NCBI RefSeq assembly: GCF_037392515.1
Contig: NC_090291.1
Coordinates: forward strand, 13,952,501 to 14,016,500
From: Haliotis asinina
Lineage: Eukaryota; Mollusca; Gastropoda; Lepetellida; Haliotidae
Length of the DNA stretch: 64,000 nt
Reading direction: 5' to 3'
Shown here one piece after another: positions 38,601 through 47,399 of this stretch; position 1 is the stretch's first letter, and every line of letters begins with the position of its first letter. Made by a program: the position numbers and the translations under genes. The notes beneath the pieces are model-generated. The model did not search any database and had not been told where the DNA came from. It was given only the letters and a program-made list of their open reading frames with translations.

Positions 38601-39375
38601 GCAACCTCCAGGAAGAAGAGCGGTATAGCCACCACGACGATACAGATTATGTGAGGTATCAGAAACGCACCTGTGGCATAAAGAGAGGTGATTAGAGTGT
38701 CTGTACATTATATAGTGTAGTTTGTTTTGAGTAATATCTATGCCACGTTAGACGCGCCTATTTGTTTTTCAAATTTGTTTAGATGAGGACTGAGAGAATA
38801 TGGTTTTATACCACTATTAGCAATATTCCAGCAGGGGGAAAACTGGACTTCACACTGGAACTGATAATGAGAAACTTTACAACAATTGAATAGTTTTTTA
38901 GTTTAGATATGTAATAGTGAGTGAGTTAAAACTTAACGTCACATCGGCAATATTGCAGTCATAACGTGACGAGGACAGTTTATATCAATATTCAAATCGA
39001 TAAATGTATTACATAAAAACCTATCAAAGGGCAGAAAAATTGCACGAATATCACAGCTCTTAATTTAAAACTAGTACGCTATCATCAAAATATACTTCAA
39101 GACGACAGTACAATGTAAGAACGAGCTATAGATCACCAGTAACTGAAGGCTGATCACCACACTAAGGACACATGAATTATGTGAAAGATCATACCTCCTC
39201 CGTTTCGTTGACAGACGTAGGGGAATCGCCATAAGTTTCCGAGACCCACAGAAAATCCAAGCTGAGCAATGACGCCTTGAAACGCGTTTGACCACTGAGC
39301 TCTCTCCGTATGTTCATCACATGATATCACGTTGGGCTCATGGAGAGTAACGCTTTCAAGATGCTTCTTTGTCAT
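26567..39375 (-). CDS. SLC6 transporter, glycine-transporter-like (copy A), 13 exons
   Basis: Predicted plasma-membrane Na+-coupled amino-acid symporter with 12 membrane segments. Exons (5' to 3'): 39195-39375, 38539-38670, 38005-38299, 37784-37916, 32494-32628, 32307-32410, 31870-31994, 30380-30492, 29637-29774, 29003-29102, 27768-27868, 26915-27082, 26567-26692. All introns are GT-AG, every phase matches, and the sum is 1851 bp (616 residues plus stop), normal for SLC6. Visible marks are [10 protein letters not shown] in TM1, Cys145/Cys154 and two N-glycosylation sequons in the second extracellular loop, and [12 protein letters not shown] before TM8. Gly44 replaces the Asp of amine transporters, and Trp309 in TM6 (SGPAWG) matches glycine transporters, so glycine or another small amino acid is the likely substrate (inference). 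Odd: His67, His300 and Gly336 sit at chloride-site positions. The start at 39375 is the first ATG after a good acceptor, and a Met is conserved there in copy C; an upstream coding exon cannot be excluded. Confidence 0.85.
26915..27082 (-). CDS. SLC6 copy A exon l: TM11 end and TM12
   Basis: Encodes [20 protein letters not shown], then TM12 and the QRGSFAE start of the cytoplasmic tail. It has 56 whole codons. Acceptor TTACACAG, donor GTTCGT. Copy B differs at only about five bases. Confidence 0.9.
27309..27588 (-). repeat. Family A copy with target duplication
   Basis: Full length and well preserved. The 11-bp GGTTTCTTAGG occurs at 27298-27309 and 27587-27597, a target-site duplication of the LINE-driven kind. 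It lies in the copy A intron between exons k and l and is absent from the same intron in copy B. Confidence 0.88.
27768..27868 (-). CDS. SLC6 copy A exon k: start of TM11
   Basis: Encodes [18 protein letters not shown] and the first half of TM11 (FIVVPVLLL). Donor GTGTGT. It continues as [13 protein letters not shown] into exon l. The longer open frame beyond the donor is intron read-through. Confidence 0.82.
28319..28742. mobile_element. MITE with 165-bp arms, TA-flanked
   Basis: Left arm 28319-28485 and right arm 28574-28742 are imperfect inverted repeats (ends CAGTCCTTTTGAG and CAGCCGTTTGAG on opposite strands). The 88-bp loop has no gene. TA at 28317-28318 and 28743-28744 flanks it. The matching intron of copy B has the uninterrupted site (CTTTATGAG near 56261-56268). 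TA duplication and CAG ends suit a Tc1/mariner-type nonautonomous element. Confidence 0.85.
29003..29102 (-). CDS. SLC6 copy A exon j: TM10
   Basis: Encodes [19 protein letters not shown] through VVGWLYG, matching SLC6 TM10. The acceptor CATTTCAG is strong. The donor GTTCGT is weak but is supported by phase and by the same boundary in copy B (GTTTGT). Confidence 0.82.
29226..29352. repeat. AT/GT/ACGT simple-repeat block
   Basis: (TA)n, then TGTATG variants, ACACACATAC, (GTAC)n and (TA)n again. It can fold on itself. Lies in the SLC6 copy A intron between exons i and j. Confidence 0.9.
29375..29608 (+). repeat. Family A copy beside SLC6 copy A exon i
   Basis: The tail ends 27 bases from the exon i donor. 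The tail end is also present at 57222-57252 beside copy B exon i. Confidence 0.85.
29637..29774 (-). CDS. SLC6 copy A exon i: end of TM8 and TM9
   Basis: Encodes [19 protein letters not shown], then TM9 ending GLIFTSN. Acceptor TTTTACAG, donor GTGAGC. A family A retroposon ends about 27 bases beyond the donor, inside the intron. Confidence 0.9.
30010..30272 (+). repeat. Family B copy, copy A intron h-i
   Basis: Contains CATCGACGACAGGTTTTATT and CAAAATGTATTCA. Same position as 57765-57998 in copy B. Confidence 0.75.
30380..30492 (-). CDS. SLC6 copy A exon h: loop 4 and TM8
   Basis: Encodes [17 protein letters not shown] and the start of TM8, ending MMGFDTM. Asp404 and Thr405 match the Na2-site Asp-Ser/Thr pair. 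Donor GTATAT. About 200 bp around this exon, including intron sequence, is almost identical to copy B. Confidence 0.92.
30772..31230 (+). mobile_element. Tc1-type transposon remnant in SLC6 copy A intron
   Basis: The HTH-like [20 protein letters not shown] lies near 30801-30870. The Tc1 C-terminal signature [10 protein letters not shown] lies near 31010-31045, and LATQST of the usual ending near 31205. The part between is collapsed, so most of the catalytic domain is deleted. The first part has a counterpart at the same place in copy B. Confidence 0.7.
31870..31994 (-). CDS. SLC6 copy A exon g: TM7
   Basis: Encodes [18 protein letters not shown] and [11 protein letters not shown], then the [11 protein letters not shown] start of loop 4. 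TSVYAGF is typical of glycine transporters. Gly336-Glu337 stands where Asn-Cys or Asn-Ser is usual (Asn368 in SERT). Copy B has the same Gly-Glu pair. Confidence 0.92.
32307..32410 (-). CDS. SLC6 copy A exon f: TM6
   Basis: Encodes [19 protein letters not shown] and the start of intracellular loop 3 ([12 protein letters not shown]). His300 occupies the chloride-site Gln position (Gln332 in SERT). Ser304 is kept, and Trp309 matches the glycine-transporter Trp. No equivalent of this exon was seen for copy B inside the window. Confidence 0.9.
32494..32628 (-). CDS. SLC6 copy A exon e: TM5
   Basis: Encodes [20 protein letters not shown] (TM5), then [15 protein letters not shown] of extracellular loop 3. 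Acceptor TTCCACAG, donor GTAAGC, 45 whole codons. It joins exon d in frame as GK|VVYVTA, the usual family sequence. Confidence 0.92.
33360..34330 (-). mobile_element. Polinton-like fossil: integrase and polymerase pieces
   Basis: Virus-like fossil in the large intron between SLC6 copy A exons d and e. Nearer 33.4-33.95 kb are parts of a retroviral-type integrase (the core region around [14 protein letters not shown] and a VERFN stretch, plus a C-terminal tail). Nearer 33.96-34.33 kb are stretches resembling the family B polymerase of Polintons ([19 protein letters not shown] and LMDRKRYVV). It is old and broken in many places, with most of the element missing. No terminal repeats were seen. 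Sequence at 34330-34910 may also belong to it. Confidence 0.6.
34340..36770. other. Copy A intron d-e, unassigned
   Basis: Contains coding-like stretches on the minus strand near 36.34-36.74 kb ([40 protein letters not shown]) that match no family I know and are not SLC6. The remainder shows nothing. Confidence 0.4.
36780..37018 (+). other. Unrecognised coding fossil upstream of 114-bp array
   Basis: Open stretch with protein-like text ([45 protein letters not shown]). The 114-bp repeat array begins 143 bp further on and is also coding-like, so the two may come from one gene. Family unknown; possibly part of a virus-like element, since similar fossils lie nearby. Confidence 0.35.
37161..37616 (+). 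repeat. Tandem array, 4 x 114 bp
   Basis: Four units start at 37161, 37275, 37389 and 37503, differing at only about two bases. The unit is exactly 38 codons long and contains [20 protein letters not shown] followed by QMARESHAV. It begins after a first unit that continues from unique sequence, and ends with a partial ATGCAAGAATAC unit. Confidence 0.95.
37784..37916 (-). CDS. SLC6 copy A exon d: TM4
   Basis: Encodes [18 protein letters not shown], then TM4 and MKGVKSLGK, matching the SLC6 WKGVKSSGKV motif after TM4. Donor GTACGT. It is followed by a roughly 5.2 kb intron with the 114-bp repeat array and fossil element pieces. Confidence 0.88.
38005..38299 (-). CDS. SLC6 copy A exon c: TM3 and second extracellular loop
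   Basis: Encodes TM3 with the paired Tyr120-Tyr121 (substrate-site Tyr in SLC6), then [10 protein letters not shown], then the large second extracellular loop. The loop carries the conserved disulfide Cys145/Cys154 ([11 protein letters not shown]) and sequons at Asn165 and Asn184. Donor GTAAGT. The last codon is split and completed by exon d (EEFWQ|YKVL). Confidence 0.9.
38539..38670 (-). CDS. SLC6 copy A exon b: TM2
   Basis: Encodes AFLIPH followed by TM2 and the [10 protein letters not shown] motif typical of SLC6. The residue after Pro66 is His67, where chloride-dependent members have Tyr (Tyr121 in SERT). Acceptor CCACAG, donor GTAAAC, phase 1 at both ends, continuous with exons a and c. 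Confidence 0.9.
38916..39176 (-). repeat. Family B copy, copy A intron a-b
   Basis: From GTGAGTGAGTTAAAACTTAA to GATCACCACACTAAGGACAC, ending about 20 bp from the exon a donor. Confidence 0.8.
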
Positions 39376-39386
39376 CCTCAGCAGTC
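39195..39386 (-). CDS. SLC6 copy A exon a: start and TM1
   Basis: Acceptor TTTTCAG precedes 39386 and donor GTATGA follows 39195. The first 11 bases are probably 5' UTR and the ATG is at 39373-39375. It encodes a short cytoplasmic tail and TM1 with the unwound SLC6 motif [19 protein letters not shown] (Asn47 at the Na1 site). A family B repeat lies just inside the following intron. Confidence 0.85.
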
Positions 39387-40559
39387 CTGAAAAGAGCAAA
39401 AATGATCAAATATTAGAATAATGTTAGCTATGTTTTGTTAACGTTTATACGTTTGCAATGGTATTATAAACTCAAATGAATTGAAAGTGATGGCTTCAAA
39501 ATCTAAAAACAAAAGGTATCATGGGATTTAAATGAAGAATAAATGTCAAAACAGTGAAAAACAAGGGTACTGAAACGTACCAGGACCTGGTTGGATTCAA
39601 CAGCCTAGAGCATGTGGAAGACTAGACTTCGCATGCAGTATGTGACAAAGCTTCCTTTTAATAGAAGCTACAGACTGTATTGAAGCTTCACGACTTCCTC
39701 ACCATGCCACACTATAGACCGTCAAGAGCCCACGACAGAAGCTGGGCCTTGCACGGTTACAGGGTGGTGAATACATGAGCGGTGTTGCTCGCTGTCTTCG
39801 GGTGTATCCCTGGCATTCTTCACAGACTGAGGGACAGATTTCAGGCCACTGGTAGAGTACAGGACAGAACTTGCTCTGGACATGCGGTGTTCACCTAAAT
39901 TATACTTTTAGCTACGGATTTCAAATTATCAATTTAACACTAACGTATCGGCAGTTGTGGCAGTCTAACTCGACTAAACCGAGTTGAAATACCGTTCCAT
40001 AAAAGTGATGAACCCGGCAATGAAACCTACGATGTAGTTCAAACGTGCTCCCGTGGATCTTCTGACAATTTTCTGAGGTGGAACTTGATATACTGAATAT
40101 GGGGTTGGTAGAGTAAAAGCAATGTAGCAACAAATACGCAAATGATATGTATTAGTTATGCACATCTGTATACATGTATTTGCACTAAAATTATTGACGG
40201 TTATTGTCATACAAACTGCAACAGATGAACTCTGCTGAATAATTAACCTAGCAATATCGTTCAGCATTACATACCTCACTTACCTGACATGAATATATAT
40301 ATTTTTTTGTATGATCACACAGTAACTATATACCACTGAGGGCATTCATGTGAATGTATCAACAGAATTTTTTCATTCGTATATTTGTTTTCAGTTTTAG
40401 ATTTGTTAACTGATTTGTAAATAGATAACTATTTTATGATGGGAAATTTAAATTTTAGAAAGAGAAATTGATTTCATTGATGAATTATGTTTAATATGAT
40501 CTGTAGATAGATGCATTTTAATGATTGGTAGTTTAGATTAGTAACTTAGTGTAAGTGGC

Positions 40560-40870
40560 CCTACCCTCAGAGGAGGTTGAAGTAATGTAAATTATTGTCC
40601 TCTTGAGAGGTTACGCAAGTTTCTGCAATTCAAAATCAATTTAGCTCTACCACACCTCCAATCTTACTTTAATATTGGCTTAAACTCAGCAAAATCGCCA
40701 GCAGCTCAAGGTACGTAAGTCCCAAAACATTCAGTAAATGACAACTTCAATTGTTCTTAGTCCTAGCATATCTGTATAGATGTGTCAAAATTTGCTAACA
40801 GCTTAACGGATGGTGTAAATCCAACAAGGGTCCATGCAGGTAGCAAAGGTACTGTAAGTCCATCGAATAT
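40560..40870 (+). repeat. Family B copy, inner part
   Basis: Inner module in the opposite direction (CGTAAGTCCCAAAAC, GGTGTAAATCCAACAAGGGT); no tail seen. Confidence 0.6.
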
Positions 40871-41330
40871 GGAAAACCAAACCTCTGCCAAACATGCAAA
40901 ACATCCTCTGGATAATGAAGACCTTTGAAATCCGTAGAACATTAACCACGGTTCTAGTGAATGTGAGAGTTGACAAAACACTTGAACCCTTTTGCAATAT
41001 GTAAGGGTGTTCAAGGTATGGACGGCGAGGTTAAAAACGTCAGACGATTGCGATCAGGCCCTTTGCCAATAGAATGCAGAAGGAAACAACAATCTACCAA
41101 CCTCATGTCAATTATTTTCGTTTGTCGGCGCTCCTGTTTCAGTTACAGCTCATAGAACACTCAGTACCAGTAAAAGAATAGTTCGAGAAAGTGATCACTT
41201 GTATACTGATATGACGGAAGCTGACAAAGTGTTTGAGGTGAGAGACCAAGGTGTTATGTATGTTAAGCAATTGAACACAACGAACTAATACATACCCCTT
41301 TGATTTTCAGGGAGGGGGAGAGAGTGAGTT

Positions 41331-41536
41331 TGGTTATACACACCACTCGGCAATATTCCAGCCATATGGCGGCAGTCTGTACATAATCAAGTCTGGACTT
41401 GAATTTCCAGTGATCAACAGCATGAGCATCGATCTGCGCAATCGGGAACCGATGACCTGTCGACCAAGTTAGCGTGCCTGACCACCCGATACCGATATTG
41501 CCGATGTGACGGTAAATGTTACCTCACTCACTCACT
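41331..41536 (-). repeat. Chimeric family A / family B copy
   Basis: Begins as family A with its own GAGTGAG end, then after CCACCCGATACC changes to the family B ending GATATTGCCGATGTGACGGT with CACTCACTCAC. It therefore carries tail sequence at both ends. Confidence 0.75.
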
Positions 41537-41734
41537 ATACGTGTTATTGGAGTTGTCTCATTGCTTTGTGGATTTGAACTGTGTCAATATTCTACTGGCA
41601 GTTTGTTAAACAACTTTGTTATTTTAGGACATAAATTCTGTAAATACATCACAGGGTTGGTTAGATGTTTAGATTATATTTAGCGTTGAATTTATTATCT
41701 CAGGTTTATAAGTGTTTGAGGTAAGGTGCGCTTT

Positions 41735-42250
41735 TAAGTCAAACGGATTGTAGTAGCTTGTTGTTTGCAATTTTATATAGGCAGTGATACAGATATCATA
41801 TTCTCTAGATATTCTTAAGGCCTCCAGCTATACCGTACACTTTTTTAACATTCCATTAGAAGGATTAAGAATGAAATAAAGTAAAAGCTGTCATGATAAA
41901 GCACTTCTACAGAGAAGCTAGGTTAATTTTTAAATACATTTTCCAAACCTAGTTGCGCTGTTGTCATTTCAACCTACTTACTGCTTCAGTGATACTCCAC
42001 TCGATGTTCTGGCAGTGAGTCTCGTGCCTAAATGAAAGCGTGATGCGGCCTTACGTGGTTTTTGTATGGTCACGTAGAATATATGGATGTGCGTGACATG
42101 TTTTTGAGTATATACACAATCTGCTGATGTCATTTTGTATAACATTAATTCGGACGGAGACAGGTGCCCTGACTGACAGCAAATGCAAGCAATTACAAGC
42201 AACTATTTTTTATTGTTACACACTCAGTTTCATGTTTATGAGAGACTACA
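41735..42250 (-). promoter_or_regulatory. Candidate promoter and 5' UTR exon of SLC6 copy A
   Basis: About 500 bp, 2.3 kb upstream of exon a, which aligns with 19400-19945 upstream of pseudogene C. Most conserved is a stretch near 42060-42140 reading, on the gene strand, TGACATCA-like (CRE/ATF-like) and then a TATATAC stretch followed by CATGTCACGCA. Downstream of it both copies keep CATCGAGTGGAG and then a donor (A: GCA|GTAAGT at 41982/41981; C: CCA|GTACGT), which suggests a noncoding first exon spliced to exon a. Function is inferred from position and conservation only. Confidence 0.45.
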
Positions 42251-42659
42251 AAACTGCAAAAAAATGGCAAAAAGTAACTTATGTGGTTTAACATTTTTAT
42301 TCCGGCGAAGCAGGAACCTGGATATTCTAGTTGTAGTGGCTTATGTAAACGCATCTCCAGTTCCAATATAGCTGGATACATATTTGAAATAATCTGACAA
42401 GAAAACAATAATACTAAGACAAAAGAACACTGATAAATATTGAAACATAGATATGGGTATGGTGTTGGTTGTCCCCAGCAACGTAATGAGCTGCCGCAGA
42501 AAATTCCGTTATGCAAAACCTGTATTACATCGAATATATGTGCAGAGGTGATGATAACATGAAGCTCGTATTTTAGACATGAACTGGTGCAATGAACTGA
42601 GAATGTCACTATTTATTGAAATATTCAATGGACCGTTACCTTATAAAGTAGTTTTCACA

Positions 42660-43760
42660 TCGTATCTTTGAATATAAAACAAACGCCGTTGTTCTTAAAT
42701 TTTGATAGTTCCGACATGCAGACAGGTAGTGAATAGCCACATGAACACTCAGCTGTTGCTGATATGTGTCGATTGTATCTGTCAACGTTTAGATCACTAC
42801 AGCCGAGCTTGAGGCGACAATCGATGATTTGACAAATTCTAGTCCCGAAATTTAAGTAAACAATGACGGGTTTCTGTTGGATTTATCATAGTTTTAAACT
42901 GCTTCAGGGATGTAGCGTTAACAGATTCATCGGGCAAGGAGTGCCAAGACATAATCGCGCTCGGTAAAACTAACAGAGAATATCCTTGCGTTCTACAGAT
43001 AATAGATTGAATGGAATTGCTGTCGCTAAGATTCTAGCTCAGATCTTTCAGATAACCAGGAGTCAGTTCTATAGAAAAGTATGAGTTTAAAACGATATTG
43101 TCTTTGTTTCAGCATGCTTGGTTTCCTTGGTTCTTTTATCATGACTGGTGCCACGAACCCCACCACACCGCACCGCATATAGGTCTTAGTGCGTCTACAT
43201 CTGAATTTACCATGTAACAGATATGAACTTTCCAATAACAATCGCTTTGAAGTGTTATACCTTAGTGGTATTAACCATAGACTTCTTTAATAATTTTGCC
43301 ATTCATTAATAAGTTCGGCCTGGTATAATTTTTCTTTTTACGAGTGAATGCTATAGTCTCAGTCTTACTAGGATTAAAACTTACTTGCCACGTTCTAGCC
43401 CAGTCTGAATTTTTGCCAAATCACTGTTTATTATTGCGGCTGCTGTAATGTGATAATCTATTAACATATATTGATGTATTATCAGCAGAAAGGCAAATGT
43501 TACTGTCTATACCATCAACAATGTCATTAATGTAAATGATGAACGGAAGAGGTCCTAAAATGGAACCCTGATGTACACCAGCTTCCAGAGATTTGATTCT
43601 TGAACTATAACCATTTATTACCATATTCTACTATCTAAATAACTCACAAACCACTCCAAAAGTTCTCCTCGTAGACCATTAGCATAAAGTTTATGAATAA
43701 TAAATACCTGATGATAGTACTTTGTCTGTTCAACATCAAAAAATGATGGTGCCGACGATG
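42660..43760 (-). mobile_element. LINE fragment, reverse transcriptase C-terminal half
   Basis: Reads GLRGELLEWFVSYLDSR, then MVINGYSSRIKSLEAGVHQG, SILGPLPFIIYINDIVDGID, then SADNTSIYV, where Asn replaces the second Asp of the catalytic FADD motif. Downstream are VSFNPSKTETIAFTRKK, SWHSLPDESVNATSL and a Cys-rich tail. Several stops occur. It is a different LINE lineage from 44960-48130 (L2/CR1-like arrangement without RNase H). Confidence 0.82.
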
Positions 43761-44012
43761 GTGTCGTTGTTATGATTGGTTAATCTTGTCCGATGACGTC
43801 ACTCTAAAATAGGTACACGTCTGTTTCTAACGGTTGTACATTATCTGGGAAACCTCCACATAGGACTACATTCTTTCAATGAGAAGTAGGTCACATCATG
43901 ATCAACTTGGAAGAGTTAGCATGTCATGTAATTCCATATGGAGAGTCGAGAAAGTACTTGTCAGCTTATAAATATGGGTTTTGTATCATTATACCTCATT
44001 TAACACGTATTC

Positions 44013-44915
44013 ATGCCAGCTGAAGGATGGGAGGACTATTTGTCCAGTATTTACTTCAGTCCCAAACATCCAGCCTCCTTCTCGGGTCCATCAAAATTAT
44101 ATCAGTTAGTGAAGGAAGAAGGAAAGTTCGATGTTAGCTTACATCATATCAAGAAGTGGTCAGCTAACCAGCATGCGTATTCCCTACAGGGGCCATTGTG
44201 ATATAAGTTCAAACGCAACAGAGTGGTCTCTACGGGTTTGGATTCACGTTGGGAAATGATTTGGCCGATGTATCGAACATAGCCTCTGACAATGATGGAG
44301 TCAAGTATCTGCTAACAGCCATCAATGTGTTTACACGGAACCAATAAAGATAAAACACCAGATGCAGTCATCAGAGCACTGAAGAAAATATTTTCCACAG
44401 CTAGCCTACCAAATATCATAAGATCTGATAAGGGTCGCGAATTTGATAACAAGAAAGTGAGATCCTATTTTAAAAACAAGGGTATCACCTACTACGTCAC
44501 ACAGAATGAAACCAAGGCATCTTATGCAGAGAGAGTCATACGGACTCTAAAGGCTACGATGTACAGATACTTTACTTACAAGCAAACACACCACTATCTT
44601 CACATTTTGCAAGATCTTGTGACAGACTACAACCACAGACCCGACAGATCACTGAATGGACGTTCACCCATTGATATTAAATCAATGATGGTGGACCTTT
44701 AAGGAAACGGACTAAAAACGAATCCCTCAATGAAAGCAAAGATGACATGCTACGTCCTATTGAAACCTCTAAAGCCACTGTCATTGACAAAGAGAGAGAA
44801 GTGAAGGGTACTGAATACATGTGGGATCAGACACTGAAAACCTGTAAGCGGGACATCTTGAGAAAGAGGGAGGAATACGATCGAAACTACAGGCAAGAGT
44901 CAGAGATGGATTGAG
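44013..44915 (+). mobile_element. Polinton-like fossil: integrase
   Basis: Retroviral-type integrase of the Polinton kind. The N-terminal part has SPKHPASFSGPSKLYQLVKE and the core part has SDKGREFDNKKVRSYFKNKG and NETKASYAERVIRTLK, followed by a charged tail. It is partial and broken, with a few interruptions. It lies beside a LINE and on the opposite strand to the polymerase fossil at 48.1-50.6 kb; the two may once have belonged to one element. Confidence 0.75.
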
Positions 44916-46246
44916 AACAAATCGAGTGTCTGTTTGATGTATGGAAGCCATTTCATACCTAGTTTATTCAAAGTATGTTTCTCAATGCAGAACTACATAA
45001 TCTTTGCACTGTAATGAATTGGATGTATAGTACATTGTTGTATCTGTTTACACATGACTGTACCACAGTGTGTAGGCTATTTAACCTGCAACCTGACTGA
45101 GAAAATTTGAATCCATTTTCGAGACACCATTTATTTATTTTGTTTAAACATATATAACTGTAGTTGTCGTTCAGTAGTGTGCGTATTTTTACCACGACAA
45201 GAAATATTAAAATCATCCACGAAAAGTGATCCATCTATTGAATCATTTAAAACCTTTGATAAACTGTTGATCTTAATACTAAACAGTGTGACAGACAAAA
45301 TACTGCCTTGTGGGACACCCTGACCCTGATTATAATGGTCAAATCAGGTTGAACCCACTCGGACTTGAAACTGTCTATCGTTTAAAAATTTGATATAAAT
45401 TGAGGCAAACGGCCCCTTAATCCAAAATCTTCTAAGTCTCTTAAAATACCATATTTCCACGTCGTATCGTATGCTTTTTCCAGATCGACACTGCATGTTG
45501 TTTATTAATGATGGCATTTTTAACAAAAGATTCTAAACGTATTAAATAATCAATAGTACTTCTGTTTTTACGGAAACCACATTGTATATCAGTGATTAGA
45601 TTATTGATTCCCAAGTACCAAACTAATCGGTTATTGATCATGCGTTCCATGGTTTTGCAAACACAGCTAGTGAATGAAATTGGTCGAAATTGGAAGGATC
45701 GGTATGGTCACGTCCGGGTTTAGGAATTTGAACAATTATAGCATCACGCCATGAAGCAGGAAATTCACCAGATGTCCAAATACTATCAAAAATATTTAAA
45801 AGGGTCTCTAAACACGATCCCGGCAAGTGCTTCAAAAGTTGATAATGTATGTTATCAGCTCCTGTAGCAGTATCGTGAGCCTTGTCAAGAGCTGTATGAA
45901 GCTCATGTATCGAAAACGTTTCGTTGTAATCTTCCCCATTATCTGAACGGAAATTAATAACCTTCTTTTCTTGCTGATTTTGGTATTTTTGAAATTGGAG
46001 TACATAATTTGATGAGGAACAATGTTTTACCAATGTCTCACCATGTTTATTCGCTATGTCTGATTTATTACTCAATACATGGTTCCCATCTTGGAGATGG
46101 TGAATGATAGATTTAGAACCCTTACCCTTGATTTTCTGGATCACATTCCACACCTTTGATATCGGTGTGCGTGAATTTAATTTTGATACATAGGTTCGCC
46201 AAGAAAGTACGCCTTGCTTTTAGCATTTAAAATTTTGAATTTGTCT

Positions 46247-47399
46247 AAATCACAGGCAAAGTGTAGCGCAAAATGGGTTGCGCAGCAGAACGAAACTGAC
46301 CAGTCTTCGTATATGCGAGCGAAGCGAGCAAAGGTTGGCAACAAACTTCCCTGGCTTCGGTCCGAAAAATATTTTTCATGTCAAAATAAAATATCGCCAC
46401 CATCAAATATAGACACACATTTACTCACACGGTTGTGCCCTCAGATTTCCAACCTCATACCTAACAATTACTCACGTGAAATATATTTTAATCAACGTTT
46501 TAAGCGCCGCTGGTGCTCTCACAGAGCGTTCTTCGCCTCCATTACCCCTGCCAGCTTCCGGTTCAGCGGAATGAAGGAACAAGAATAAGCAGAAATTAAG
46601 AGGACACATCATATTGACCAAATTTCTCATTAAACTGTTCCAGATTATTTATCTGATATGTTGTGGTTATTGTTAGAATTTTAATAACAGTTATTCTAAA
46701 AAGGCTCACTCCTGACGTAGCGAGTGGACGAATGCAAGGGAGGTAATTGCGCAAGTAGTTATTTTTGAGGGAAGTACAAACACAGTAAAATGTGGCCATA
46801 CGCTGGGACAGATGCCGTCAGCTGGTACGTAATATGAAGTAAAATTAAACATTTCTTTTCTTGTTAAGAAAAAGTGTTCCATGTGATCTAAGTACCGATT
46901 TGACGAGAAGCTATTCTTTTCATTTCTTGATCAATTCTTATCAATACAAAATAGTTCCATTACAAAGCAAAAGATCGTTTTCACTGTAAACGAAAACCGT
47001 GACACCTCACGACAAATCCACTTGATGACTTGAAATTTAAAAACAAAACATCCATACCTCAAAGTAAATGTGTTTCCTGTCCCGCATCGTCCTGTTATAA
47101 GGAGATTGTGGCCTGCCTCAGCAACAGCAATGCAGTTCCTTTGCTCCTCATTCATGGTTAATATGCACGACGACTGTCATCTGCGAACTTTGCGGAGGAC
47201 ATGCGACTCGACAAGTGTTTTCAGAGTTACCTAACCTGTTCCTTCATTCCGCTGAACCGGAAGCTGGCAGGGGTAATGGAGGCGAAGAACGCTCTGTGAG
47301 AGCACCAGCGGCGCTTAAAACGTTGATTAAAATATATTTCACGTGAGTAATTGTTAAGTATGAGGTTGGAAATCTAAGAGCACAAACGTGTGAGTAAAT
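46247..47399. mobile_element. Inverted-repeat element inserted in LINE
   Basis: Interrupts LINE coding sequence. Arms of 162 bp, about 97% identical as reverse complements, lie at 46419-46580 and 47238-47399. A further 170 bp (46247-46418) lies left of the left arm. The interior has a P-loop exon on the minus strand. No known transposase was seen, so the superfamily is open. The right boundary is clear; the left could be 46247 or 46419 plus older sequence. Confidence 0.6.
47058..47155 (-). CDS. P-loop first exon, PIF1-helicase-like
   Basis: Reads MNEEQRNCIAVAEAGHNLLI then TGRCGTGNTFTLR, followed by donor GTATGG. This is the layout of the start of PIF1-like DNA helicases (a Q-like motif with EEQR, then Walker A). 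Asn stands where the Walker A Lys is expected, so ATP binding would be lost. It lies between the arms of the inverted-repeat element. No second exon is seen between 46580 and 47057. It could be a captured host exon or the remains of the element's own gene. Confidence 0.5.
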
